From positions 1-64,000 of the forward strand of contig NZ_MOBX01000005.1 of NCBI RefSeq assembly GCF_003732425.1: 64,000 nucleotides of DNA, given 5' to 3'. A program made the translations under genes and the position numbers. The notes beneath the pieces were generated by a model. That model did no database searches. It saw nothing but the letters and a program-made list of their open reading frames with translations, and was not told the DNA's origin. The stretch is from Pseudomonas fluorescens (lineage in GTDB: Bacteria > Pseudomonadota > Gammaproteobacteria > Pseudomonadales > Pseudomonadaceae). Positions 38,779 through 49,956 of the stretch are shown here, piece after piece (position 1 is the stretch's first letter; every line of letters starts with the position of its first letter).

Positions 38779-40371
38779 TCAGCGAGTTGTTGCCAGTTCT
38801 TGTTGGACGCTGGCGACAGTGCGAGGCCAAGGTTTACCAGCCTGAACCTTCGCTGGCAAGGCCTTGATGGCAGAAACGGCCGCATCACGATTGGCAAAGT
38901 TGCCGTAGGTGATCACGTAAAGCGGTTTGCCGTTGAGGACTTTCTTGAAATAACGGTACTCGCCACCCTGCTCTTTGACGAAGCTTTGCGCTGCCGCTTC
39001 AGAGCTGGTGCCGAGGATCTGCACCACGTAGTTGCTGGTCGGCTGACCGGCGTACCAACTGCCACCGGCGGCTTTGGCGACGGTCACCGGCTTCTCGGCC
39101 GGTTTGGCAGCGGCGGCTGGCTTGGCTGGCGCTGGAGCCGGTTTAGCCGCTGGCGCTGCCGGAGCAGGCTTGGCGGTGGCGATTTGCGTCGGCGCAGGCG
39201 TCGGCTTGGCAGCCGGGACTGGAACTGGTGTTGGTGCCGGACCGGCCGGAACGCCCGCCGGCGGCGCCGAAGTGGTCACGGTTGGCGGCGTATCACTGGA
39301 GCCCTCAAGTGGCACGCCATCGTCACCCTCGGTGATCCCGCCGGCCGCTTCGGCCAATGGCCCACGCATGACCGGTTGCGAATTGCCGACCAGCGGCAAC
39401 GGCATCGGCTGCGTATTACCGGCGAACTCGACGTTCGGCGCGCCGCCATTGGCTGCGCCCTGCCCCAAAGGCAACTGTGCCTGTTCATTGGCAGGAGCGC
39501 CGGTGGTTGGCGCCTTGTTGCGACCCGGCATCAACCAGGCGGCGGCGACCGCGACCACAACGACGGCGGAAATCGCCAATACGTGTTTCTTCGGCATGTT
39601 GAACCCCATACTTGGACGCTTCACCGCAGAGCGGCTGGCAATCATGACTTCGATCAGAGCATCGCGGGCGACCTGGTTGATGTTGCCCGGCCAACCCTCG
39701 GCGCTTTCGTGAATATCAGAGATCTGATCCGCGGTGAAAAGTTCGACACCCCGGCCTGCACCTTCCAGCCGTTGGTCGAGATACTCGCGGGTCTCTTCTT
39801 CGGTGTACGGCTGCAATTCGATGACGTGGAAGCGCTCTTCCTCAAGGTGTAAAGCCTCGAGCTGAGCGATCAGCGACGACTCACCGAACAGGAACACATG
39901 TGGGCGACCTTCCGGCGCACCGGCACCCAGCGCCATCAGCGCTTCGAGTGCGGATTCGTCGAGTTGCTCGGCGTCGTCCACCAGCAGATAGACTTCCTGA
40001 CCGGTCAGCGCGAGTTGCACCACTTGTTCGAGAATCGCGCCGACTTCGGCCTGGGCTACGTTCAGCGCCTGAGCGACCTGACGCAGCACGCCCGCTGCAT
40101 CGCCGGCACCACGGGCGGAAACCACCACGCTCTGCACCGATTGCTTGTTGGTGCTGGCGACCAGCGCCTGACGCAGCAAAGTCTTGCCGCTGCCCTGCGG
40201 GCCAGTGACCACCAGCAGCAACTGGCTGTAACGCGCCAGATGATGCAGTTGACCCAGCACCGGTTTGCGCTGGGCCGGGAAGAACTTGAAGCCCGGCACG
40301 CGCGGCGCGAACGGGTCATGACTTAACTGGAAATGGCCGAGGAACGCCTCGTCGGCATGCAAACTAGTCAT
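38779..40371 (-). CDS. damX: DamX-like protein: AAA ATPase, membrane helix and SPOR domain
   Basis: A 530-residue protein with three parts. The N-terminal ExeA-like AAA ATPase has Walker A GPQGSGKT at 57-64 and Walker B YLLVDDAEQ near 125. A single membrane helix lies near 262-282 (HVLAISAVVVVAVAAAWL). A long Pro/Ala/Thr-rich linker leads to a C-terminal SPOR domain (about 450-530, YVVQILGTSSEAAAQSFV) that binds denuded septal peptidoglycan. E. coli DamX is also downstream of aroB and affects division, but lacks a full ATPase part. It is 10 bp from aroB and probably the last gene of the pil-aro transcript. A role in septation is inferred from the SPOR domain. Confidence 0.88.
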   Translation of the reverse strand: MTSLHADEAFLGHFQLSHDPFAPRVPGFKFFPAQRKPVLGQLHHLARYSQLLLVVTGPQGSGKTLLRQALVASTNKQSVQSVVVSARGAGDAAGVLRQVAQALNVAQAEVGAILEQVVQLALTGQEVYLLVDDAEQLDESALEALMALGAGAPEGRPHVFLFGESSLIAQLEALHLEEERFHVIELQPYTEEETREYLDQRLEGAGRGVELFTADQISDIHESAEGWPGNINQVARDALIEVMIASRSAVKRPSMGFNMPKKHVLAISAVVVVAVAAAWLMPGRNKAPTTGAPANEQAQLPLGQGAANGGAPNVEFAGNTQPMPLPLVGNSQPVMRGPLAEAAGGITEGDDGVPLEGSSDTPPTVTTSAPPAGVPAGPAPTPVPVPAAKPTPAPTQIATAKPAPAAPAAKPAPAPAKPAAAAKPAEKPVTVAKAAGGSWYAGQPTSNYVVQILGTSSEAAAQSFVKEQGGEYRYFKKVLNGKPLYVITYGNFANRDAAVSAIKALPAKVQAGKPWPRTVASVQQELATTR

Positions 40372-40381
40372 CGGAATCTTA

Positions 40382-41482
40382 TTAACCTTTAAGCTGAGCC
40401 AGGGCGCGGTAATCCGCTCCCAGCGTGGCCTGTAGAACCTCTTTCGGATAATCGTCGGTCACTACCGCTTCGCCCATCCGGCGCAGCAGCACCAGGCGCA
40501 GACGACCGTCGATCACTTTTTTGTCGATTGCCATGTGTCGAAGAAAATCGGCTTCAGTCATTTCAGTTGGCGGCACCACCGGCAGGCCGGCGCGCTGGAA
40601 CAAACGAATGCCGCGATCACGCTCCTCATCACTGATCCAGCCCAGACGCGCGGACATGTCCAGCGCCATCACGGTGCCAGCCGCGACCGCTTCCCCATGC
40701 AACCAGACACCATAGCCCATGTGGGTCTCGATGGCGTGGCCAAAGGTGTGGCCGAGGTTGAGCGTGGCGCGTACGCCGGTTTCCTTCTCATCGGCGCCAA
40801 CCACCGCAGCCTTGGCTGCGCAGGAGCGCTCGATGGCGTAAGTCAGGGCTTTCTGGTCCAGCGCACGCAGGGCATCGACGTTGTCTTCGAGCCAGCTCAG
40901 GAACGGCTCGTCGCAGATCAGCCCGTACTTGATGACTTCGGCCAGACCGGCGGACAGCTCACGTTCTGGCAGGGTTTTCAGGGACGCCGTATCAATCAGC
41001 ACCACATTCGGCTGATAGAACGCGCCGACCATGTTCTTGCCCAGCGGATGGTTGATGCCGGTCTTGCCGCCCACCGACGAATCGACCTGGGACAGCAGGG
41101 TGGTAGGAATCTGGATGAAGTCGACGCCGCGCTGGTAGCAGGCGGCGGCGAAACCGGCCATGTCGCCAATCACACCGCCGCCAAGAGCGATCACAGTGGT
41201 GCGGCGATCATGACGGGCGGTCAGCAGACCGTCGAAGATCAGTTGCAGGGTTTCCCAGTTCTTGAAGGCCTCGCCGTCCGGCAACACCACAGAAATCACC
41301 GAGAACTGCGCCAGGCTGCGGGTCAGACGTTCAAGATAGAGCGGCGCAACGGTCTCGTTGGAGATGATTGCCACCTGCCGCCCATGGATATGCGGCGCCA
41401 GCAGCTCGGGCTGATCCAACAAACCTTCGCCAATATGAATCGGGTAGCTGCGCTCGCCTAGATCGACCTTGAGTGTCTGCAT
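40382..41482 (-). CDS. aroB: 3-dehydroquinate synthase
   Basis: A 366-residue NAD-dependent enzyme that cyclises DAHP to 3-dehydroquinate, the second step of the shikimate pathway. Visible signatures include [19 protein letters not shown] near 105, [19 protein letters not shown] near 138, and the zinc-binding Glu and His residues around [11 protein letters not shown] near 248. Full length. It sits between aroK and the damX-like gene, the conserved gammaproteobacterial order. Confidence 0.97.
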   Translation of the reverse strand: MQTLKVDLGERSYPIHIGEGLLDQPELLAPHIHGRQVAIISNETVAPLYLERLTRSLAQFSVISVVLPDGEAFKNWETLQLIFDGLLTARHDRRTTVIALGGGVIGDMAGFAAACYQRGVDFIQIPTTLLSQVDSSVGGKTGINHPLGKNMVGAFYQPNVVLIDTASLKTLPERELSAGLAEVIKYGLICDEPFLSWLEDNVDALRALDQKALTYAIERSCAAKAAVVGADEKETGVRATLNLGHTFGHAIETHMGYGVWLHGEAVAAGTVMALDMSARLGWISDEERDRGIRLFQRAGLPVVPPTEMTEADFLRHMAIDKKVIDGRLRLVLLRRMGEAVVTDDYPKEVLQATLGADYRALAQLKG

Positions 41483-41634
41483 GTGTCCCCACAGTGAAGA
41501 TGGAAGCAGGCGTCCTGCCCTGAATTATTGGTTGTCTGCGGCCTATAGCGGGTATGACGCCGCTCGCACGCCATCCGCCACAACCTCGGCGGGCTGTGAC
41601 AGGACGCCGAGGATAGCGCATTTCGAGCGATGCT

Positions 41635-42153
41635 TTAACGGGGAGGAAGTTGCGCCAGACGATCGAGAATGTCGAGCACCACCATGCGTGGCGGCCGTTC
41701 GTCGGTTTCCACCACCAGATCGGCGATTTCCCGATAGAGCGGATCGCGGATCGCCAGCAGGTCGCGCAGGGTCTTTTCCGGATTGGCGGTGCGCAGCAAC
41801 GGCCGATTGCGGTCGCGCGACGTGCGGCCGACCTGCTGTTCCACGGAGGCGTGCAAATACACCACTCGCCCCCCCTCATGCAGGGCCTTGCGATTGGCAT
41901 CACGCATCACCGCGCCACCGCCGGTCGCCAACACCACGCCATCGAACGCGCACAGCTCGGCGATCATCGCCTGCTCACGGTCACGAAAGCCGGGTTCGCC
42001 TTCCTTGTCGAAGATCCACGGGATATTGGCGCCCGTGCGCAGTTCAATTTCCTTGTCGGAATCTTTGAACGGCAGGCGCAGCTCTTTGGCCAGCAACCGG
42101 CCGATGGTGCTTTTTCCAGCGCCCATCGGTCCTACAAGAATCAAATTTCGCAC
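41635..42153 (-). CDS. aroK: Shikimate kinase I
   Basis: A 172-residue P-loop kinase that phosphorylates shikimate with ATP. The Walker A is GPMGAGKST at 9-17, the substrate-binding DSD is in FKDSDKEIE near 33, and FRDREQAMI and ATGGGAVMR follow. The start is GTG at 42153, giving the family N-terminus [10 protein letters not shown]. It begins four bases after pilQ ends, so it is read with the pil operon. A 152-bp gap with no other gene separates it from aroB. Confidence 0.96.
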   Translation of the reverse strand: MRNLILVGPMGAGKSTIGRLLAKELRLPFKDSDKEIELRTGANIPWIFDKEGEPGFRDREQAMIAELCAFDGVVLATGGGAVMRDANRKALHEGGRVVYLHASVEQQVGRTSRDRNRPLLRTANPEKTLRDLLAIRDPLYREIADLVVETDERPPRMVVLDILDRLAQLPPR

Positions 42154-42157
42154 AGAA

Positions 42158-44239
42158 TCAACGACTCACAGCAATCGCCTGGTTATTCATGATACGTGGT
42201 GTGAGAAATACCAGCAGCTCGGATTTTTTCTCCGAAACCACATCACGCCGGAAAAGGCGGCCAAGATACGGCACATCGCCAAGAAATGGCACCTTATCTA
42301 CGACCTTGCTTTGAGTATTTGAGAAAACGCCCCCAATCACGATGGTTTCGCCGTCATTGACCAGCACTTTGGCGTTGACCTCGTTTTTCTTGATTGGCGG
42401 CACATCCTGCACTTTGTTCAGGTAGTCCGGTTCGTCCTTGGTGACCTTGACCTCCATGATGATGCGGTTATCGGGGGTAATCTGCGGGGTGACTTCCAGT
42501 GACAGCGAGGCTTCCTTGAACGACACCGACGTCGCGCCGCTGGAACTGGCTTCCTGATACGGAATTTCGGTGCCTTTGAGGATTTTTGCGGTTTCCTTGT
42601 CGGAGGTGACCACTTTCGGCTGCGAGACGATTTCGCCGTTGCCGGTCTTCTCCATCGCGGTCAGCTCAAGATCGAGGAGTACGTTGTCGGTGATGAAGGC
42701 GATGCCGATCCCTGAGGTATTGCCCACCGTGCCCATGTCGACGAACGGCGAGTTGGTGCTGGTGCTGCCCGGCGTGCCGATAGTGGTCGATGTGCCGTTG
42801 CTTACGCCTGATGTGTTCCAGTTGCCCTTGTTCTGGATCGAGCCGCCCCAGCGCACGCCCAGGCTTTTGTCGTAATCGACGTTGGCCTCGACAATCCGCG
42901 CCTCGATCATCACCTGACGCACCGGAATATCCAGCTGCGCCACGATCCGTCGCAGTTCGTCGAGCCGATCCTGAGTCTGATAGGCAATGATGTTGTTGGT
43001 CCGCTCGTCGACGGTAATCGAACCGCGCTCGTCGATTTTCGCCTCGGCGCTGGTCACCGACTGAAACAGCTTGGCGATGTCCGCGGCTTTGGCGTAGTTG
43101 ACCTGCAGCAGTTCGCGGCGCAACGGCGCCAGTTCGGCGATCTGCTTCTGCGACTCCAGCTCCTGACGCTCGCGGGCCGCGATTTCGTCGGCCGGAGCCA
43201 CCAGCAGCACATTGCCGATCTTGCGTTTATCCAGCCCCTTGGTTTTCAACACCAGATCAAGGGCCTGATCCCACGGCACATTTTGCAGGCGCAAGGTGAT
43301 GCCCCCCTGCACCGTGTCGCTGGCAACCAGATTGAGGTTGGTGAAGTCGGCGATCAGTTGCAGCACCGAACGCACATCAATGTCCTGGAAGTTCAGCGAA
43401 AGCTTTTCGCCGACGTACGCCTGACGGTCAGCGTTGCGTTTTTGCAGGTCATCGACGGTCATCGGGCGGATGCTGACGGTCAATTTGTTGTCGGTCTGGA
43501 AGGTGGAGTACTCATAGGTACCACTGGGCTCAACGGTAATAACCGTTCGATCAGCGGTCACTCCGGCATTGACGAACTGCACCGGGGTGGCGAAATCCTT
43601 GACGTCGAGGCGTACCCGCAGCTTGTCCGGCAACTGCGTGCGGGCGAAGCTGAGGATGATTTTGCCGTCATGCTCCTGGATATCCGGAGCGATGGTCGGA
43701 TCGGACAGGTCGATGACCACATTGCCTTCCCCCGCCGTACCACGCTGGAAGTCCACACCGCGAATCGCCCGGTTTTTCGGCACGATTGCCTTGGCGGGCG
43801 CAACCGCTTTAGCAGTAGCACGCGGCGCAACGGCAGCAGGACGCGACGCGGATGCCGGTGCGCCCTGACCGACCACCACGAACAGGTTATTACCCTCGAC
43901 TCTCGTGGTGTAAGGCGCCAGTTGCGTCAGGCTGACAATCAGCCGCGTGCGCTCCCTGGCTTCAACCACCGTGGCCGTGCGTGCATTGCCGCTGCCCAGA
44001 TCGAGGTTCTTGCTGGCCAATTGACTGGCGACACCGGGCAGGTCCAGGGCAATCCGCGCCGGTGATTCAGTGGTGTAGCCCTTGGGTTGTGGCGGCGGGC
44101 CGTCGAACGACAACTTCAGCTCGACGCGATCACCCGGCAACGCCGCCACGTCCAGCGTCTTCAGATTGGCCGCGAGTACCATCGGCGACATCAGCGCTAT
44201 CCATAGCGAAAAACCGAGGGTGGAGAAAATCCTGTTCAT
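42158..44239 (-). CDS. pilQ: Type IV pilus secretin PilQ
   Basis: A 693-residue outer-membrane secretin that forms the gated pore for type IV pili. A signal peptide ends near residue 23 (MVLAA). AMIN domains that bind peptidoglycan fill the N-terminal third. An STN/secretin N-domain starts near 285 ([20 protein letters not shown]), and the secretin core ends with [16 protein letters not shown], the family's C-terminal signature. It is the last of the pilMNOPQ genes and is followed closely by aroK. Confidence 0.97.
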   Translation of the reverse strand: MNRIFSTLGFSLWIALMSPMVLAANLKTLDVAALPGDRVELKLSFDGPPPQPKGYTTESPARIALDLPGVASQLASKNLDLGSGNARTATVVEARERTRLIVSLTQLAPYTTRVEGNNLFVVVGQGAPASASRPAAVAPRATAKAVAPAKAIVPKNRAIRGVDFQRGTAGEGNVVIDLSDPTIAPDIQEHDGKIILSFARTQLPDKLRVRLDVKDFATPVQFVNAGVTADRTVITVEPSGTYEYSTFQTDNKLTVSIRPMTVDDLQKRNADRQAYVGEKLSLNFQDIDVRSVLQLIADFTNLNLVASDTVQGGITLRLQNVPWDQALDLVLKTKGLDKRKIGNVLLVAPADEIAARERQELESQKQIAELAPLRRELLQVNYAKAADIAKLFQSVTSAEAKIDERGSITVDERTNNIIAYQTQDRLDELRRIVAQLDIPVRQVMIEARIVEANVDYDKSLGVRWGGSIQNKGNWNTSGVSNGTSTTIGTPGSTSTNSPFVDMGTVGNTSGIGIAFITDNVLLDLELTAMEKTGNGEIVSQPKVVTSDKETAKILKGTEIPYQEASSSGATSVSFKEASLSLEVTPQITPDNRIIMEVKVTKDEPDYLNKVQDVPPIKKNEVNAKVLVNDGETIVIGGVFSNTQSKVVDKVPFLGDVPYLGRLFRRDVVSEKKSELLVFLTPRIMNNQAIAVSR

Positions 44240-44252
44240 TGTTCGACTTCCA

Positions 44253-44780
44253 CTATGAGTGCTCTTTCAAAGGAATGGTGCGCGGACGCTCCAGCCAGGC
44301 GCCTTCGCCGTCGGGCACGATCTCGACCACGTCGACCTGGGTGGCGCTGATGGCGACGATGCGACCGTCGTTGCGCCCCAAGTAATCGCCGACCTTCAAC
44401 CGATGCACGCCGCCAGCCCCGCGCAACAACGCAAAGGAGCCGGAAGCATTGGCAATCGTGCCGACCATCTCGAACTGCTCGATGTTGAAACCTTCGAGGT
44501 ATTGCTTGACCCGATTGGGGTCGGGTTTGACGTTGCGTGAGCCATGTTTCTGCCCGGCCAGATCAACCCGCACCTGGCGCGAGAACGGACTGCGCAGGTT
44601 GGCCGCGCTGTAAGTGAATGTCGGGTAAGACCGGAATGTCGGGGTTGGTTCAATCTTGCCTGGCGGGCGCAGGCGCACTTCATTCATGTAGGCGTCGAGG
44701 TCACTGAAGTCATCGCTGCCACCACAACCGTTCAACGCGAGCAGCGTCATCGACAACGCGATGTAACGAATCGGGGTCAT
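44253..44780 (-). CDS. pilP: Type IV pilus inner-membrane lipoprotein PilP
   Basis: A 175-residue lipoprotein with lipobox LNGC (Cys19 or so). A flexible region (PPGKIEPTPTFRSYPTFTY) leads to a compact beta domain (FEMVGTIANASGSFALLRG) that binds PilN-PilO and the PilQ secretin. It links the inner-membrane platform to the outer-membrane pore. It overlaps pilO by 4 bp and is 13 bp before pilQ. Confidence 0.95.
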   Translation of the reverse strand: MTPIRYIALSMTLLALNGCGGSDDFSDLDAYMNEVRLRPPGKIEPTPTFRSYPTFTYSAANLRSPFSRQVRVDLAGQKHGSRNVKPDPNRVKQYLEGFNIEQFEMVGTIANASGSFALLRGAGGVHRLKVGDYLGRNDGRIVAISATQVDVVEIVPDGEGAWLERPRTIPLKEHS

Positions 44781-45400
44781 TTCTGCAGCCCCTTGTCGTT
44801 ATAGCGATAGGTCTTGGCAAGGATGCTCATGCGCAGCTTCGGCCCGCCCTCTTTATCGGCAGGAGCGAGTTCGAAATCATGCAAGGTGACGATGCGCGGC
44901 AGTCCGGCCACGCCGCTGACGAAGGTCGCGAGGTCGTGATAGGCACCGGTGACGGTAATCTGGATTGGCAGCTCGATATAAAACTGCTGAGTGACCTCCG
45001 GCAGCAGTTTGATCTCTTCGAACTCCAGGCCGCTGCCCAGACCAGTACGGGTGATGTCTTCGAGCAGGCCCGGCACTTCGGTGTCACTGGGCAATTGGCG
45101 CAACAGCACGCCAAAGGTGTTTTCCATCTCCTTCATTTGCTGGGTGTACAACTCAAGATTGGCTGAAAGGCGTGCCTTGCTGGCGAACTGCTCCTTGAGC
45201 GTGGCCTCTTCCTCGCGCTTGGCCTCCAGCTGGTTTTCCATATCACTGATGAAAAAGTTATAGCCGAGCGCCAATACCAGCACCATCAACAGCGCCCCGG
45301 CGATGGCTTTCACCGCAGCGGGCCATGAGCCGATGTTGCTGGTATCGAGATCGTTGAAATCAATGTCGCGCAGACTTTCCAGCCATTCGGACGGCTTCAT
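44777..45400 (-). CDS. pilO: Type IV pilus alignment protein PilO
   Basis: A 207-residue bitopic protein: one membrane helix near 30-50 (AIAGALLMVLVLALGYNFF), a coiled coil near 55-95, and a ferredoxin-like periplasmic domain. It forms a heterodimer with PilN in the inner-membrane alignment complex. It overlaps both pilN and pilP by 4 bp. Confidence 0.95.
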   Translation of the reverse strand: MKPSEWLESLRDIDFNDLDTSNIGSWPAAVKAIAGALLMVLVLALGYNFFISDMENQLEAKREEEATLKEQFASKARLSANLELYTQQMKEMENTFGVLLRQLPSDTEVPGLLEDITRTGLGSGLEFEEIKLLPEVTQQFYIELPIQITVTGAYHDLATFVSGVAGLPRIVTLHDFELAPADKEGGPKLRMSILAKTYRYNDKGLQK

Positions 45401-45962
45401 TGCTCGTCCTCCACGGTGCGGGGCTGGGTCTGCCGTACCGTCAGTTCAAAGGTGTTGGCCTGATCCACCTGGCCTGCGGTCGTCGCCTTCACCTCGTTGA
45501 GGCTCGGTGCGTCAAACCAGTCGGAGGCATCCAGATTGCGCATCAGCTCGGAGACCCGGTTGTTCGATTCGGCGGCGCCACTGATAGACAGTGTTTTACC
45601 GACCATCTTCACGTCGGTGAAATACACACCGTCCGGCAGCGTGCGCGCCAGTTGATCGAAGATTCGCCCGCTGATCTGCCGGTTACCCTGCAAGTCCTGG
45701 ATGATGCGCATGCGCTCGACCAGTTGCTGACGGCGCGCCTTGAGATCGCTGATCTGTTTGATCCGTTCGTCGACCACGGCGATCTGCTTGCCGATGTAGT
45801 CGTTGCGCGCCACTTGCCGCTCAATGGCCGCGCTGATCACCTGATCGGCAATCAGCACTGCGCCGACCGAGCCGACCACCACGCCGATCAAGGCCAGCAG
45901 AAAGCGTTTGCGCCGTTCTTCGCGACGCTCTTCGCGCCAGGGCAGGAGGTTGATCCGCGCCA

Positions 45963-45963
<1 letters not shown>
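45397..45963 (-). CDS. pilN: Type IV pilus alignment protein PilN
   Basis: A 188-residue bitopic protein. The cytoplasmic N-terminus ARINLLPWREER holds the INLLP motif that docks in PilM. A membrane helix is at about 21-43, then a coiled coil and a ferredoxin-like domain. It starts on the last base of the pilM stop. Confidence 0.96.
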
Positions 45964-47243
<1,280 letters not shown>

Positions 47244-49691
47244 TTGATTCGTCTGCTGAAATTTTTCGGTTGGTCCATCGTCGCCGTTTTCTGCGGACTG
47301 CTTTTAGGTCTCAGCGGCGCGTTTCTTTACCTTAGTCCGGGTTTGCCGTCCGTGGAGGCTCTGCGAAGCATTCAGTTGCAGATTCCGCTGCGGGTCTACT
47401 CCAGCGACAACAAGTTGATCGCCGAATTTGGCGAAATGCGCCGTACACCGATCCGTTTCGCCGACATTCCCCCCAATTTCATTAATGCGTTACTAAGTGC
47501 TGAAGACGACAATTTCGCCAACCACTATGGCGTCGATCCGAGCAGCCTGATGCGCGCCGCGACCCAACTGGTCAAAAGCGGACACATTCAGTCCGGCGGC
47601 AGCACCATCACCATGCAGGTGGCGAAGAACTTCTTCCTGACCAGCGAACGCAGCTTCTCGCGCAAAACCACCGAAATTCTTCTGGCCCTGCAGATCGAGC
47701 GGCAGCTGACCAAGGATGAAATCCTTGAGCTGTACGTGAACAAGATCTATCTGGGCAACCGCGCCTATGGCATCGAAGCGGCGGCGCAGGTGTATTACGG
47801 CAAGTCGATCCGCGATGTCAGCCTGGCGCAGATGGCGATGATCGCCGGCCTGCCGAAAGCGCCGTCGCGCTTCAACCCGCTGGCCAACCCGGCGCGCAGC
47901 AAGGAACGCCGCGACTGGATCCTCGGGCGCATGTACAAGCTCGGCAAGATCAGCGAAGCGGACTACACCGCTGCGATCAACGAGCCGCTGAACGCCAGCT
48001 ATCACGTCCCGACTCCGGAAGTGAATGCACCGTATATCGCTGAAATGGCCCGTGCCGAAATGGTCGGCCGTTATGGCAGCGACGCTTACACCGAAGGTTT
48101 CCGCGTCACCACCACGGTGCCGAGCAACCTGCAGGAAATGGCCAACACCGCGCTGCACGAAGGTTTGATGACCTACGACCAGCGTCACGGCTACCGTGGC
48201 CCCGAGTCGCGTCTGCCGGGCAAGACCCGTGAGGCCTGGGCCAACGAACTGACCAAGCAGCGCACCATCAGCAGCCTCGAGCCAGCCATCGTCACCCAGG
48301 TCGACAAGAACGGCCTGCAAGTGCTGACCCGCACCGGCGAAGAACACGTCGCCTGGGACACCATGAAATGGGCGCGACCGTTCCTCAACACCAACAGCAT
48401 GGGCGCCAATCCGCGCCAGCCGTCGGATGTTGCGCAGGTCGGCGACCTGGTCCGCGTGCAGCGCCAAAAAGACAATTCGCTGAAATTCAGCCAGATCCCG
48501 CAGGCACAAGGTGCACTGGTTTCCCTGGATCCACAGAACGGTGCGATTCGCTCGCTGGTCGGCGGTTTCGCCTTCGAACAGAGCAATTACAACCGCGCCA
48601 TGCAGGCCAAGCGCCAGCCGGGCTCGAGCTTCAAGCCGTTCGTCTACAGCGCTGCGCTGGATAGCGGCTACACCGCTGCCACGCTGGTCAACGATGCGCC
48701 GATCGTGTTTGTCGACGAGTACCTGGACAAGGTCTGGCGTCCGAAGAACGACACCAACACCTTCCTCGGCCCGATCCGCTTGCGCGAGGCGCTGTACAAG
48801 TCGCGTAACCTGGTGTCGATCCGCCTGCTGCAGGCGATGGGCGTAGGCAAGACCATCGACTACATCACCCGCTTCGGCTTCAACAAGCAGGATCTGCCGC
48901 CCAACCTGTCGCTGGCGCTGGGTACTGCAACGCTGACGCCGATGGAGATTGCGACCGGCTGGAGTACGTTTGCCAACGGCGGCTACAAGATCACCCCGTA
49001 CATCATCGACAAAATCGAAAGCCGTAATGGCGACACGCTGTTTGTCGCCAACCCGCCAACCGTGCCTCAGGGCGGGTCGGCGACGGACGGTATCGCCGCG
49101 CCGCACACCGATTCGTTTACGGTCAACGCCACACCGGTTGCGGGCGAAGTGCCAGGCAACGCGGCCGTACCGCAAGCACCAGCAGTGGCTGAGCGAATTG
49201 TCGATGGTCGTACTACGTACATCCTCAACAGCATGTTGCAGGACGTGATCAAGCTCGGCACCGGCCGTCGCGCGCTGGCCATGGGCCGCAGCGATATCGC
49301 CGGTAAAACCGGTACCACCAACGAATCGAAAGATGCCTGGTTCTCCGGTTACAACGCCGACTACGTGACCACTGTCTGGACTGGTTTCGACCAGCCGGAA
49401 AGCCTCGGTCGTCGCGAGTTCGGCGGTACTGTGGCGTTGCCGATCTGGATGAACTACATGTCGGCGGCGTTGAAGGATAAGCCGCCGCACGTGCAGCCTG
49501 AGCCGGAAGGCATCCTCAGCCTGCGGGTGGATCCGGTCAGTGGCCGCGCGGCGACGCCGAGCACGCCGGGCGCATACTTCGAGCTATTCAAGTCGGAAGA
49601 CACGCCGCCGTCGGTGAATGAACTGGGCAATGGCACTGCGCCGGGCAGCCCGCTGCCAGCGGATGAGCAGGCGCCGATCGATCTGTTCTGA
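47244..49691 (+). CDS. ponA: Penicillin-binding protein 1A (bifunctional)
   Basis: An 815-residue inner-membrane peptidoglycan synthase. A membrane helix lies at about 8-30. The glycosyltransferase domain has LLSAEDDNFANHYGVD (catalytic Glu near 85) and GGSTITMQVAKNFFL, and the transpeptidase has SSFK (nucleophile Ser), SRN and KTGTTNESKDAW. The start is TTG at 47244, giving the usual IRLLKFFGWS N-terminus; an upstream extension to 47187 lacks support. Divergent from pilM, as in other pseudomonads. Confidence 0.95.
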   Translation: MIRLLKFFGWSIVAVFCGLLLGLSGAFLYLSPGLPSVEALRSIQLQIPLRVYSSDNKLIAEFGEMRRTPIRFADIPPNFINALLSAEDDNFANHYGVDPSSLMRAATQLVKSGHIQSGGSTITMQVAKNFFLTSERSFSRKTTEILLALQIERQLTKDEILELYVNKIYLGNRAYGIEAAAQVYYGKSIRDVSLAQMAMIAGLPKAPSRFNPLANPARSKERRDWILGRMYKLGKISEADYTAAINEPLNASYHVPTPEVNAPYIAEMARAEMVGRYGSDAYTEGFRVTTTVPSNLQEMANTALHEGLMTYDQRHGYRGPESRLPGKTREAWANELTKQRTISSLEPAIVTQVDKNGLQVLTRTGEEHVAWDTMKWARPFLNTNSMGANPRQPSDVAQVGDLVRVQRQKDNSLKFSQIPQAQGALVSLDPQNGAIRSLVGGFAFEQSNYNRAMQAKRQPGSSFKPFVYSAALDSGYTAATLVNDAPIVFVDEYLDKVWRPKNDTNTFLGPIRLREALYKSRNLVSIRLLQAMGVGKTIDYITRFGFNKQDLPPNLSLALGTATLTPMEIATGWSTFANGGYKITPYIIDKIESRNGDTLFVANPPTVPQGGSATDGIAAPHTDSFTVNATPVAGEVPGNAAVPQAPAVAERIVDGRTTYILNSMLQDVIKLGTGRRALAMGRSDIAGKTGTTNESKDAWFSGYNADYVTTVWTGFDQPESLGRREFGGTVALPIWMNYMSAALKDKPPHVQPEPEGILSLRVDPVSGRAATPSTPGAYFELFKSEDTPPSVNELGNGTAPGSPLPADEQAPIDLF

Positions 49692-49703
49692 TCCTGAAGC
49701 AGC

Positions 49704-49742
49704 AAAAAAAGCCCCGCCTTCGTGAGAGTCGGGGCTTTTTTA
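49704..49742 (+). terminator. Intrinsic terminator after ponA
   Basis: AAAAAAAGCCCCGCC, short loop, GTCGGGGCTTTTTT: a strong GC stem with A and T tails, 15 bp past the stop. It is almost the mirror image of the terminator at 49905-49936. Confidence 0.9.
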
Positions 49743-49775
49743 TACCTGCCAGTTCATGTGCTGACTTATCCGACG

Positions 49776-49869
49776 CCTTCGCGAGCAGGCTCGCTCCCAC
49801 AGGGTTATGTGGTGCTCACTAAGCTGAGGCACAACTCAATCAATGTGGGAGCGAGCTTGCTCGCGAAGA
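49776..49869. repeat. REP doublet between the two terminators
   Basis: TTCGCGAGCAGGCTCGCTCC and its inverted copy GGGAGCGAGCTTGCTCGCGA flank about 45 bp in the convergent ponA/malic enzyme gap. Confidence 0.87.
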
Positions 49870-49904
49870 GGCCCTGATGCTCGCCACCAAAGTTTCAGGC
49901 AATA

Positions 49905-49936
49905 AAAAGCCCCGACTCTCACGAGCCGGGGCTTTT
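49905..49936 (-). terminator. Intrinsic terminator after the malic enzyme gene
   Basis: AAAAGCCCCGACTCTCACGA then GCCGGGGCTTTTG forms a GC stem flanked by A and T runs and serves the minus-strand gene that ends at 49957. Confidence 0.85.
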
Positions 49937-49956
49937 GTTTGAAGCGCTACAACGGC

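Noticed and set aside
38402-38845. Several overlapping frames of 70-140 codons on both strands
   Set aside because: They cover the palindromic element and mirror one another because of its symmetry; no ribosome sites or family matches.
47493-49490. Open frame of 665 codons opposite ponA
   Set aside because: Shadow of the ponA frame. The same holds for the long antisense frames at 17932-19644, 55082-56944 and 60957-62372.
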